DNA of 64,000 bases from Silene latifolia (Eukaryota; Streptophyta; Magnoliopsida; Caryophyllales; Caryophyllaceae). The translations under genes and the position numbers were made by a program. The stretch lies in NCBI RefSeq assembly GCF_048544455.1, contig NC_133526.1, positions 11,486,001 to 11,550,000 of the forward strand. Reading direction: 5' to 3'. Positions 47,142 to 59,120 of the stretch are shown here, piece by piece (position 1 is the first letter of the stretch; each line of letters opens with the position of its first letter). Under the pieces are notes generated by a model. The model had not been told where the DNA came from. It saw only the letters and a list, made by a program, of their open reading frames with translations, and ran no database searches.

Positions 47142-49148
47142 GGACTTAGATGAACGGGACGGTCAGATGTTCGTGGACCACTTTAAGGAATTGGCTGTTA
47201 CTAGACCAGGGTTCTTCTTTGACTATGATGTTGATTCTGACGGTAGCCTTAGTAAAGCTATATGGGCCGACGGGATCGCTAGAAGGAACTACTCAGTTTT
47301 TGGGGATGCAGTGTCGTTCGATCCGACGTATTCCACCAATAAGTATGACATGTCATTCACACCTTTCACGGGGGTTGATAATCATAAACGGTCAGTCACT
47401 TTCTGTGGAGCGCTTGTTGCTCATGAAGATGCAGACTCGTTTAAATGGGTGTTCACCCGTTTTAAGGTGCGATGGGTGGCAAAGAGCCTAAGTACATTAT
47501 CACCGATCAGGATCCTGGTATTCTTAAAGCGGTGCCATTGGTGTTCAAGACAAACAAGCGCCACCGCTATTGTATGTGGCATATCATGAACAAGGTTCCA
47601 AGCAAGTATGGAATGGCGATAGATGATTATTCAGTGTTTCTAAAGAAATTGAATGCCATAATATGGGATGAAGACATTGAAGCGGCGAGTTCGATGCAAA
47701 ATGGGAAGAAATTGGCAGGAACACAATGTTAATAACATTGGTCTGTTCCAAGAAATGTACGCTAAAAGGAAGCAAAGGGGTTATGGCTCATTGTAGGGAC
47801 CTAGATATGGGAGGTGTTATGAGGACAACCCAATGATCAGAGAGCGAAAATAGTTTTTTTAAGAGATTTGAGAGTAAGTCAGGAACATTAGTTGAGTTTA
47901 CGATGCGTTTTGACAGCGCGATGGACCAAAGAAAAGACACACACAAAAACAGATACAATCGTAATGAGACACGTTTCCACTGAAATATCAACGCATCTAG
48001 CTATTGAAGTGCACGGGGCGGAAGTGTACAGTCATAAAGTATTCGAGGAATTTAAAGAAGAGGCCAAGTGCTCAATTGGTACTTGTAAAAGTAGAGGATT
48101 CACTGAGTGTGGCTCTTTAGAAGTGACCACTGTAAGAGATGCAAACAGGGACGGAAATTATGAGGTCACATACTGCCCATGTATCATTCTGTAGCATTTG
48201 TTTACTAAAATTATACTTTTATCCGTTAAAATTATACTTTTGTTGATTAAATTTACACCTAGGGTTGTTAGAATTATACGTTGCGTTGTTAAAATAATAC
48301 TTTGGGTTGCAAAAGTTATACTTTAATCCGTTAAAATTACACTTTTATTGATTAGTATTACACTTTGGGTAGTTAAAATTACAAATTGATTAAAGTTATA
48401 CTTTTATCCGTTACAATCACACTTTTATTGATTAAAATGCTACTTTTGTGTATTACAGTCACACTTTCATCTGACTGATTTCACTAACATATTACTCTAT
48501 ATTGTTGAATTAGATACATTGAAAGCCACTTGTAGCTGCAGAATGCTTGAGAGGAAAGACATTATTTGTCGGCATGTCATATGGATTTACACATCAAACG
48601 GAGTGAAGATTATTCCAGAACAATGTATTGTTAAAAGATGGTGTAAAGATGCAAGGTTGTCTAAAATGTTCGATTGTAATGGTGAGGCAACTGAGGACGT
48701 TGATATAATAGATGGAAAACAGATTGCGATGTCAGTAATGTGGTCGGAGATTCATCAGACAGTTGGGTTGCTCATGGGCAAATTGAAGAATGATGTCGAG
48801 AACTTCTCTAGTGTAATTAGACAGTTTAAGGAGAAACTCTCACCATTAGGATCACCATTGAATAAACGACAACAGTTGGAGAAAATTCTTGGATGTTCTC
48901 CTAGTGAGGAGATAACCATTTTGCCGCCCAAGAAATCCAAGAACAAAGGGAGCGGAAAGAGAATGTTGTCGAAGAAGGAAAAAGCAGTTGCTTTGGCAAG
49001 GAAGCCAAAACGTATGTGTAAAAATTGCAAGCGATTAGCGAACCATGACAAAAGGAACTGCCCTAACCCATTCGCAGAGCACCCACCAGTGTCGCAATCA
49101 ACAGAAACCTCGTCGGAAGAAGAAGAAGATGGAGAAGACGAAGAATAA
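47142..49148 (+). pseudogene. FAR1/MULE-type transposase, N-terminally truncated (element B)
   Basis: Coding similarity starts at KDLDERDGQMFVDHFKEL (47142) without the FAR1 DNA-binding region. The core has VSFDPTYSTNKYDMSFTPF (first Asp), YIITDQDPGILKAV (second Asp) and RHRYCMWHIMNKVPS (CxxH). An ESENSFF-like Glu context lies near 47845, in a region with several frameshifts. An intron rich in attacac motifs follows a donor at about 48180, with its acceptor at 48513. Exon 2 (48514-49148) has a SWIM finger (CSCRMLERKDIICRHVIW), a CX2CX5HX4C knuckle (CKNCKRLANHDKRNC) and an acidic end SSEEEEDGEDEE. The role would be cutting and joining MULE ends, but this copy looks inactive. A duplicate of the intron and exon-2 start lies at 49745-49890. 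Confidence 0.85.
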
Positions 49149-49744
49149 GGAGAAGAAGAAGAAGAAGAAGAAGAAGAAGAAGAAGAAGGCATCTTAGAAT
49201 AATCAATATAATACGTAATAAGTAGTACAATTTTTTGGGATGTCTACACAAAATACGAGGTACAACATGATGTTTCGTATTGTGTTTAGACATCAAACTG
49301 CCAGGAAGACAACTGGTCGCCGTTGGTATTACAATGTATTTTGATGAAGTATTTTTTATTAGACGACACAGTTATAATGTGCAAATTCAGAACGTTGAAA
49401 TTTTCACTCTTGACTATTATGACAAATTATGTTCTGAAAAGTACGCATATCTAGAGAATAAAATTGCAATGGCCTCATATCTGCTTACGGTAGGATTGTT
49501 ATGATCAGAATTACACTTAAACTCATTATAATTACAGAGTATGCAATTTCAGTTACACTTCCTCTATACTAAAGCATTATAACATAGTTATTATTGCACC
49601 ATCTTTTAAATAGGTAAAACAACATTACTATCTTTTCATAAATAAAACTCCTAAAATGACACTTTTGCCTTTTAAAATTACATTTATATTTTATGTAATG
49701 TAAGGTCTATCTGTCACTGCTATTGCCTGTTAGAATTACACTTC

Positions 49745-49890
49745 TGACGGTTAGAATTACACTTTTGTGTATTACAAACACACTTTCTTCTCGATCGATT
49801 TAACTAACATATTACTCTATATTGTTGAACTAGATACATTGAAAGACAGTTGTGGCTGCATCTTGCTTGAGAGGAAAAGACATTCTTTTA
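49745..49890 (+). repeat. duplicate of transposase intron/exon-2 junction
   Basis: aactaacatattactctata then ttgaactagatacattgaaa and gcttgagaggaaa match 48420-48565. The copy is broken after about 45 coding bases. Confidence 0.85.
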
Positions 49891-52429
49891 TAGAATGTTG
49901 TAAGATTATTTACACAAAAACTAACTGTACATTAAGGTTGCTAACATCTGCAAATAATACAAAGTATGAAATAAGTGTTTACATAGCCAAGGGAATATTC
50001 CCACAAAAAAAGAACTACTAAATTAAGCTTGTTATTTTTTCACATTGGCACGGGGCTGTCTACGCTTCTGTTGTAATACCTTCCACAGTTTGTCCTTCGT
50101 GCTAACAAAAGCTTTGACCTTCTCGAGCACACCTTCGCGCAAAATGTTCATGTCTGCCAGAACGAGGGTAGCTACCAGCTGGATCACCAAATAGCGCCGT
50201 GATTTCTTCTTTTCAAGGTCTTCATGCTCAAAAGGAAGACCCTCGTATAAGAGCATAGCCATCATGGTGAACAGACCCGACTCTGGTTGGTTGAGAGTTG
50301 GTGACATCCCGCTGAAAGGTATCTGGCGCAACACATAATTAGGAATTCCCGTGCCCTAGTGTTCTTCTTTTCCTTATCCCGTGATTGTAAATAATCACTC
50401 ACTGCGCTAGACTGCAAATGTACATAATTACCTTATAAAAACTGATTGAACAAAAAAGATAGCATTCGGAAGAAAGCGATCGACAATAACTTACAATTAA
50501 ACGCTTTTGCTTTGCCAAATCGCGACTTTTTCAAATCGAATGCCTTTGCCCGTCCAAAGAAGTCGATCGTATTTGATTTGTGATTGATACATACGCATGC
50601 GAAATGGTCGTCAATGCAGAACGGGACAAATAGCAAGTCTGTTTTCAAGTTAACGATGACGCTCACCGCCGATGATGAAGGTGTCCCAGATCTGGTACAG
50701 GTCGTCATAGTTGCTGTCTGATTGTGTGCCTGGTTGCTCAAACGTCCCGAGCATACGCAACAGTAAATCCTTGAAAAGGCAATAGTGAACATGATTAATG
50801 TGGTTACATTGTCACCCAAAATTACACTAGTGTCCCTTAAAATTACACTTCACACGGTTAGAATGACACTTTTGTGGATTAAAAGAACTAAAGTGGAACA
50901 TTCACATAATAACACTGTAATTAAGAAAAGTGTCATTCTAAGTAACAAAGGTGTAATAGAAGTGGACATAAATATTATGCAATGATTAATGGAATTACCA
51001 TGTGACGTATACCAAAGAATGACATCCTCATTTGGTCGCCATATTCCTCCTTCTCCAAATGGTTCATCAAAATCGACCAAAGACTCGATCACATTTAACG
51101 ACATGAGGTTTTCGTGCATCAAGGACATAATGTCTTTTCTCCGAAGCGTTGCGTGACGGGTGTACCGCACCACTGCTTCACCGCACCCGTAATATTAAAG
51201 AAGTCGTTAATTAAAGTCAAATAAATGTGAAAAATAATCTGAGCATCCTTGATTAAAGAAGTAGTTAATTAAGCCGATTGATGACCGTTCATCATAAGTG
51301 TGGTCATCTAACAAGCAATAGTCGGCAACATGCTTCCTCCTCACTTTAATATCCTTGATTAACGCTTGGTTGCCCCGGAGCAGCTTCGACACCACATTTG
51401 TGTTGAGACCACCTCTACCACAGTTGAGAGAGCAGCCCAACCCGTCCCCCTTTCCACGGGGATGGCTCTTAACAGAGGATAGCGCTTTACCGAGATGGAA
51501 TGCGCATGGCAACAAAGCGCGCCTCCATAACGGGCTCTTCAAATTCGATTCGCGAGCACGTTTTGTGGTCTCCGCCCTATGTCACCATCTGTTTTCCTCT
51601 TAACAGCATTCAACTTTCTTGTCAACGGATGTCCAGCAGTCGTTTTGAAAAAACCTACCCTCGTCAGGATATCTTCTCTGATACTGTTAATGTCACAGAG
51701 GACGAGTGTTGCAGCAATCTCAGCACGGTACAAACTCATAGCATCCTCTTTCACGAGGTCACATTGAAAAGGGCTTCCGCGGTAGAACATCATATGTAGC
51801 ATCATGAAGACGCCACGATCATTTCTCGAATACCCTTGACCTTGCCAAATGAACTCAATGTTGACAATCTTGAACCCGCCGACCTTTGCCTCCTTAGATG
51901 CCCTTTAGACACCAAATACTTCCCCATTATATTTGCCTCGAACATGAAAAAATGTCGATGTGTTAATGTAGTACGACCCATATAAATTGGCTGACTTTTG
52001 GATATCGGACACTTACCGAAATACGCGCTATCCCTCCGTAAGGGAGCGTTTCTATTGGGTCATCGTACTTGCGGTTGTCGAGGTAGTCAATCTGCTCGGT
52101 GAGAAAGTTGATGCACACGCAGCCGTAGTGATCACCGTCGCGGATAACACGGGCGAAAAGATCTCGCACCGTGTGTCGCTAAGATCGTAAAAAGGAAAAC
52201 TTAAAAACCATGTGACAGATTACATGTTTTGTTACCTACCATGTCCGTATCAAGCTGGAATGGTGCACGACGTGTTTCAGCCTGTATCCCACCACCATAA
52301 ATGTCTTCGTCTTTGTTCAACACTTTCCCAAGCTTTTGAGCGTTCCAAATATACCTTGCGGGGTCCTTTAATTTAAAAAGTGTCAATGCGTGAACAGGAT
52401 AATTAAAAGAGCTATTTTATAAAAATAAA

Positions 52430-52650
52430 GTGAAACTTTAACCAAAAAAGTGTTAGAATAAACTCGAAGGAGATGTTAAAAGTATAATTTAAACAATCAA
52501 AAGTGTAATTCTAACGGCAAAAAGTATCATTGTAACGGACAAATGTGCAATTCTAACATACAAAACAAACTTTTTAACTTTAAAAAGTATAATTCTAACG
52601 GACAAATGTGTAATTTTAACACACAGAGGTAACATTTTAACTTAAAGTGT
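52430..52650. repeat. attacac-type intron repeats
   Basis: Motifs such as gtgtaattctaac and gtataattctaac occur about every 20-25 bp in an intron of the Ulp1-like gene. Confidence 0.85.
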
Positions 52651-53329
52651 GACTTAGTCCAAAGAAAGAACGGGATATGTCGGAAGGTTTCATGATGTGG
52701 TTGAGTAGCAAGCACCAACCATCAATAACACTTGTCATGATTTGCTCCCGAGGGTTCAAAGTTGCAATATCTTCCCGGGTAATGAAATAAAACTCGCTGA
52801 ATTGGACCAATCGTTCCCTACAACAAAAAAATGTAATTAGCCAACAAATATATAGATAATTAGGAATGTTAAGGGCCTCTTGTAAAAAATAATACACTTA
52901 CAACTCGTTAAACGCGTCTGACTGATTGAACGCATAGTCAATCACGTATTTCCTGTCACTGAACATTGGCACTAGGAGCTCCTGACTGAATGCTAGGTTT
53001 CTCGTCGCAAAGCACAATTCAGGATTAGGTGCCCCACAATCAATAGAACACCCAAGGTTCTCAATGACGTGATCCATGCATGGTAAGGGCTCACTCGAGT
53101 GAAGTAAAAAAGGGTGGTAGCTCAGATCACTGTGAGGGACGTACGGGGCCGGGATAGGAATGTCGGCGTTCTCTGCCTCTGGTACTACGTCAGCTGTTAC
53201 CTCTCTTCTCTCGATAGTCCCTTCCGAAAACTTACCGGAAACATCCTCAACTGCCGCATCTGTAATAAAAATAGTGTTATTTCATCATCAGTAAGTAATT
53301 GTAACTGTGGCAGAGAAGAAAGTATAACT

Positions 53330-53640
53330 TAGTAGACACAATTATAATTCAAACAAAATATCTTGTTATTTTATCACAAATAAGTGTACTTTTAACTAAA
53401 AATAGTCTAATTCTAGAAGACAAAAGTGTAATTGTAAGCTACAAAAGTATAATTTTAACTTAAAAAAGTGTAGTTTTAGCGCTGAAAATTGTAATTCTAA
53501 CTAAATAAAGTGTGATTTTAACTAACAATTGTCTAATTGCAGCAGAGAAAAGTGTAATTCTAAACAAAGAAAGTGTTATTGTAACTAAAAAAAGTGTAAC
53601 TTTAAAAGAGAAAAATGTAATTCTAACTAAATAACATCAT
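53330..53640. repeat. attacac-type intron repeats
   Basis: About fourteen motifs aaagtgtaattctaac in one intron, mostly in one orientation. Confidence 0.85.
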
Positions 53641-54879
53641 CCACGGCACTTCTAAACTCAAAGGTCAATGCATTACCTCCGTGATCCTTCATCAGCCCCA
53701 CCCACCACCTTCTCTACCACCGCCGAGAACTTATATCCAAATTTGGCTCATCATTAATCCACCCCTCCTCATTTTCAAAGATGCACGATATATTGGGTGC
53801 TCCAGAACAGCGCGTTTCGTCCGCAGAGAATATACAAAGATTGTCCATTCTACGTCCATAAATTCCTTTGCCTGCAACGCATATACATATTTCTCGCTCG
53901 TTTCCTTTAACAACCGCTCGTCAGTCGTTGCGCCAATGCCGTTTCCTGCACCCTCTTCATAATGTTGTTCGGCTGCGCGCTCTGCATCACATATCTCAGC
54001 AGTAGAAAATAGGAACAAAGTGGCAGGGGGGGTAACTTCTGTGTTCTGAACATCCGCCAAAGCATTATCCCCCTTCTCAGGCTCCCCGGCATCAGGCCCA
54101 CAAAATTCCGCAGATTTACAATCCACTTGTACAACATCGTCTAGTGTTGCAGAAACCACTATTGTACTTGAACATTGGAGACCAGGGTCAGCATTACCCT
54201 TCCCAATCTTGTCATCATCCTTGTCCGTCTCGGCATTCAGAACTTCACTCACATGCACACCCGCTCCCGTAGCGTCGAGCCCCCGCCACCACCTCTTACC
54301 TCTCCAATTCCCCGGTCTTCTCTGGCCGGCATTTCTACTCGGCGCTCTGCTTCAATAATCTCCGCAGACGAAATCAGCAATTGAGTGACGGGTGGATCAG
54401 CGTCGGTGGGCCCATCCTCCTCATTTTTATTGTCAGCTATCTCAATATCCCCGGCCACATGCACGTCCATATCCATCGTCTACTCTTCTTCCTTTGCAGC
54501 TGCAGCATTCGCATAGAACTTCTTCTCAGCCTCATCAAGTTCTTCTTTTGAATATATATCTTCGAGAATTTCCCGGTCAAATTTGGGTGGTTCTTTAACA
54601 GACACCTGCTTTCCACCTACCTTCCTCCTTCAGAATAACGAAAATCTCACGAGTACTACCAACATCCACGTCGGTGTCCTTACTGTACTCGTCTCTGTTA
54701 GCAGAGTCCGTAAATTCAGCCGTGCCGTAAAATTGCACGGCCTCCATTATCTGTTGTGTAGACACCTCCCGTGCTTTCTCACTGGCTGCTTCATCCGAAA
54801 CAATTGAGGCGGCCACCGTGCCTTCACGGTCTGTACCAACATCTACAGTCACCTCTTTCTCATTATCGTATCCATCATC

Positions 54880-54990
54880 CTCCATATCATCACCATCCTC
54901 CTCATCGTCAACATCATCACCATCCTCCTCATCTCCCTCGTCCTCATCACCATTGTCCTCCTCTTCATCATCGTCACCAACATGCCGCTT
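54880..54990 (-). repeat. Asp/Glu-rich low-complexity coding tract
   Basis: The plus strand is cctcatcgtcatcatc-like; the minus strand codes for DDDEEEDNGDEDEGDEED. It is part of the acidic exon of the Ulp1-like gene. Confidence 0.85.
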
Positions 54991-55299
54991 GCGTACTCCG
55001 CCGTCGTCTACCTCGTCATTCTGATACTGATCACCTGGACTTTGTTGCAGAACAGGTGCTGATTTCACGGAATGATTTATTCGTTCAGCTATCTCCTGCA
55101 TTTCCACAGCATAATCCTTCATCCTTTGGCTTTGAAAGAATGATTGCGTGCATTGTGTAGCGACAGGGTCACTAGAATGGTTCATCCCTCCTGTTAACCT
55201 TTTGAGCGTCATGGCCGCATCTCGCATACCATGAATAGAAGACAGTAGCATTCCTTTGCATCTTCAAGTAAAGCTCATGCACATCCTACATTAAAATAC

Positions 55300-55560
55300 G
55301 TATAACTGGACAATTGTTCACCAAAAGTGTTCATTCAAAAGTATAATTTACCCTTGACAAGTGTAATTCTAAGGTCAAAAAGTATAATTCTAACGGACGA
55401 AAGTGTAATTGTAAGCTACAACAGTAAAATATTAACTTTAAAAAGTATAATTTTAAAGGACAAAAGTGTAATTGTAACATACAAAAGTATAATTTTAACT
55501 TTAAAAAGTATAATTTTAACTGACAACCTTGTAATTTAAGCAATTACTGATTAATATCGC
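55300..55560. repeat. attacac-type intron repeats
   Basis: About ten motifs (aaagtgtaattgtaag, aaagtataattttaac) between the 55638 donor and the 55285 acceptor of the Ulp1-like gene. Confidence 0.85.
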
Positions 55561-56779
55561 AATTACAATTGTAGTGAAAGAAAAAGTAACTTTAAAACAT
55601 TAAAATTAGCCTTGACAAATAAACAAATAGCACTTACATCTACAGCCCGAGCTTTCAACTCCTCGTCATCATCAACACCAGGAGGGAGTTCAATCTCGAT
55701 GAACTTCTTCCGTCCTGAAGTTGAAGTCACTTGTAATGCTGCATCACTAACCACATTTCCAATGGCCAACACTTGGCTGTCATTAGGCACCCCACCAATG
55801 CTTAACAGTTCTTTTTGAAGACACCGAGGATACTTGACCAAGGACCAAGTTAGCCGACCCAAACGGTTCTTGTCAAGCTCACCATGTAGTCTGTCGAAAA
55901 AGCGTCTGGCCCCAAAGTGCTTAATGAGAGGTAGGTCATGGCGACAACTCTTACCACGGAAATCGAAACGTTGAAAGTACGTAATCATTAAGAAGGGGAT
56001 ACACCCCAAATATAGCGTCTGTTTATTTTCACCAAATCTGCCGCAACCTTCATCAAATTTTCCAAAGACATAAGTACACCAATCGTCATCGCGTAATCGA
56101 GTCCACATCTTCAACAGCTCTCAAAAGCTTGAAGTCAACCCCACGTATGATGTTGGAGTTAGGAATGATGACATTGCGAGCGAACAAACAGCCTGCGCAG
56201 AATTGCGGACCTCATTTTTTGTATTTTTTTAAAAATATCTTGGAAGACAATTCCTAAATTAATGCCTTCGTTAACCCCTTTTATGTTGTACGCTTTTCGC
56301 CATTTATCTTTCAATTGCTTGTTCTCCGGCGCTTGAGAATCCTTTTGGCGGCCCGTAGGTACTAGCTCAAGAGTTTTAGGACCAAGTGGTAACATAAAAC
56401 AATCATACACGTCATGCTTGGTGACCATGAACTCCTTATCCTTGGCCCGAAAAATATACGATTCATCACCAATGCTTTCGAAAATCTTTAACATGACCCA
56501 TCGGATATGTTTTGAGCTTAAGCTCCATAATACCACCGAAACCGATCCTCCGTACCGCATCTCGCTGTGCATCATTAAGCTTTTCAACGAGCTCAACTAG
56601 TCATTTTGGCCGACTGACAACCCCTTTGCTATTTTCTTCGTGTCCTGGTTTCATTGATTTGGTGGTTTGGCAACAACAAGCTCCTTACTCAACTTAACAG
56701 GCACCTTTGCTTTTTTGGACTTGCCTCGATTTACCCTCATTTCCACCGACATCCGTTAACATTACTCAAAATTAATTGT

Positions 56780-57540
56780 TGCATACAAAAAAAATAAGAC
56801 AAAAAGAAAAGTTAAAATTGTAGCAAAGATAAAGTGTAATTATAGCAAATGCACAAGTGTAATTCTAATAAAATAAAGTGTTATTTTAACAGCAAATAAA
56901 AAACTCTCAAAGAAAAAAAAAGTGTGATTGTAGCAACACAAAGTGTTATTTTAACAAACAAAAGTGTAATTGTAGCAGAGGAAAGTGTAATTCTAACAAA
57001 ATAAAGTGTTATTTTAACAAAAAATGATGACATTTTAATAGAAAAAAGTGTGATTTTAGCTGACAAAAGTGTAATTCTAACAAGATAAAGTGTTATTTTT
57101 ACGACAACGATGTAATTTTAGCAAAAAGTCTAATTGTAGCAAAGATAAAGTGTTATTTTAGCAACAAAAGTGTGATTCTAACAAAAGAGTAATCAAAAGT
57201 GGGATTTGTAGCAGAATAAAGTTTTATTTTAGCTTACAAAAGTGTAATTCTAACAAAATACAAATTATTTTAACAGGCAACAGTAACATTTTAACGAGAA
57301 AAGAGTGTGATTTTTTTGACAAAAAAAGTGTAATTCTAACAAGATAAAGTGTTATTTTAACAAAGCTACAAAGTGTAATTTTAGCAAAGAAAAGTGTAAT
57401 TGTAGCTGCATAAAGTGTTATTTTAGCAACAAAAGTGTAATTCTAACAAAAGGGTAATCAAAAGTGGGATTTCTCCAAAGAAAAAATGGATAAACTGTAA
57501 TTTTAACAAAGAAAGAGTAATTGTAAGCAACAAAAGTAGG
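56780..57540. repeat. attacac-type repeats in the leader intron
   Basis: About thirty-five motifs alternating gtgtaattctaac with gtgttattttaac, several in duplicated blocks (caaaagtgtgattctaacaa). Confidence 0.9.
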
Positions 57541-58744
57541 ATTTTTCAAAAAAAACTGACTAATCTTAATGAATATGAACATATATGCTAAAAACGTTAG
57601 TTGACAAAATACAAAGATCCAAAATAACTGTCCTACATGTCCTAAATGTGCTAAAAATAATCGGCTAATCAAAATGAAGAAACCAAATACAAGGTGATCA
57701 AATAGAACAAGACATCAACAATGGTGACAAAGTACAAAGATCAAATACAAATCAATAACATAACAATGTCCAATAAATTAAAAAAAACGTCTAAATAAAT
57801 GAAGAGAACAAATAATAAAACTCTAAAAACCCAGAGAAAAATCATAAAACTCTAAAAACCCCAAAAAAAATTACCTTCTAAAGTGATTGAAAGGACGACA
57901 ATGGCAGTTTGCAAGTGAGCAAAGAAAATGGAGAAAAAAACGATAATAAGGTAACAAAAAAACGATAAAATTGGGGGATTTTTATAGCAGTTTCGTCTTA
58001 AGCAGTTGAAATGAATGTGGTTTAATTTGGGGGAAATGTTTTGGGGGGAAATTAATTTTGAATAATTGAGAGATGGTAAGTGGGGGGAAGTTTTTAGGAC
58101 GTGTGTGTGTGTGATGTTTTGATTGACAACCTGCTACATGCATGCTAATACCCACCCTATGAGTGGTAGGAGGAGAGAGGTAATTATTTTAGCCATTAGA
58201 ATATTATTATTAGTTGCTTTTTACTTTTAATCTAAGCCATTCAATAACATGATCTAAGGGTAGACAATGGAACTCATGGGCTCAAGTGTAAGACATGGAC
58301 TTAGATAATCTTATTACTATATATATATATATATATATATATTAATTATGTTTATCATGCATTCCTCTCTATCATCTTGCTTATTCTTTGTTTTAGTTTA
58401 TTTAGTTTGTTTTACTAGCTAATTAAGCGAATAATACTTAAAGAAATAACATAATGGTCGATAAAAACACATACATGCAAATGAAATAATTAGAAAAATA
58501 AAATAATGACGATGAAAGACGATGAAACCATCAGTGACGGCGAGATTTACCTGATAATTAGAGAAAGTAAGAGACGATGAAATCAATAGTGACGGCGAGA
58601 AGATAAAGCGACGATGAGAAAGAGAGAAAGAGACGATGAGAAAGTGTGTGTTTTGTGTTTGTGTTTGTCTGCTGTGTTTGTGTATTAAGATTTGTATTTT
58701 GTGGCTGTAGTTGATTTGTGTTTGTGTGGTTTATAGTATGGAAG

Positions 58745-59100
58745 GTATTGACAACGGTTATTAAACAAAAACCGTTGTTAAAACGTTTTAACAACGGTTG
58801 TAAAACAACAACCGTTATCAAATAAGTTTTAACAACGGTTGTAAAACAACAACCGTTGTCAAATAAGTTTTAACAACGGGTTTCAAAAGTAACCGTTGTG
58901 ATTACTTTTCACTAACTTTGCGTCAATTTTGCGCCAAATTATTAACAACGGTTGTGCATGTGTTACCCGTTGTTAAAACTTATAACAACGGTTGTTATAA
59001 CCATACCCGTTGTAATTAATTTTAGTAAAATTCGCGCCATACATTTTACAACGTCTATTGTGATTTTCGTGAATAATCGTTGTTAAAGGGGCGTTGTAGT
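58745..59100. repeat. right subterminal repeats of the CACTA element
   Basis: About a dozen aacaacggttgt or aaccgttgtt motifs, three of them within the repeated block gttttaacaacggttgtaaa. Confidence 0.9.
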
Positions 59101-59120
59101 TGCCTGGATTTGTAGTAGTG

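Larger units (their letters stand above)
50032..56752 (-). pseudogene. multi-exon protein with two Ulp1/C48-like domains (element B)
   Basis: Read on the minus strand from MSVEMRVNRGKSKKAKVP (start 56752). The domain order follows the element A homologue: the GFGGIMELK-type domain (about 56560-56490, frameshifted), LGCIPFLMITYF and HDLPLIKHF, then FIEIELPPGVDDDEELKARA with a donor at 55638. The next exon starts at 55285 and is very acidic, running to a donor at 53677. Exons near 53259-52902, 52817-52650, 52386-52240 and 52178-52017 follow. The first C48-like domain has GDHYGCVCINF and DYLDN, with NDRGVF (Arg codon 51817-51815) in place of DCGVF. The second has DDHFACVCIN and PESGLF (Ser codon 50280-50278). 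A leader exon ends near 57880, upstream of a 1.1-kb repeat-filled intron. Early stops and frameshifts suggest a pseudogene. Confidence 0.75.
45641..58317. mobile_element. large MULE-like element B (FAR1-type transposase + Ulp1-like)
   Basis: Inverted terminal repeats of 81 bp with one mismatch lie at 45641-45721 and 58217-58297 (catgtcttacacttgag...). On the right an (AT)n tract follows at 58318. Gene order is the mirror of element A: transposase rightward, Ulp1-like gene leftward. Noncoding parts carry attacactttt-type repeats instead of gttataca. The left part (45722-47130) ends in a sequence like the right terminus of element A, directly before a transposase missing its N-terminus, so the left portion has been rearranged. 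Confidence 0.75.
25008..59120. mobile_element. CACTA element, 34.1 kb including nested insertions
   Basis: The left terminus is cactactacagatacaggc; the right terminus on the other strand is cactactacaaatccaggc, 17 of 19 identical. The 3-bp duplication cat lies at 25005-25007 and 59121-59123, as expected for the CACTA (En/Spm) superfamily. Removing the insertion and one cat restores Copia reading continuity. Only about 25008-25993 and 58318-59120 belong to the CACTA element itself (about 1.8 kb). It encodes no recognisable transposase and is therefore non-autonomous. The other 32 kb is a nest of MULE-like elements inserted at its internal (TA)n tract. Confidence 0.92.

Noticed and set aside
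48755..49192. Ser-rich 145-codon frame on the minus strand
   Set aside because: It is antisense to the transposase acidic tail and gaa repeat.
54771..55160. 129-codon His/Pro-rich frame on the plus strand
   Set aside because: It is antisense to the Asp/Glu-rich exon of the Ulp1-like gene.
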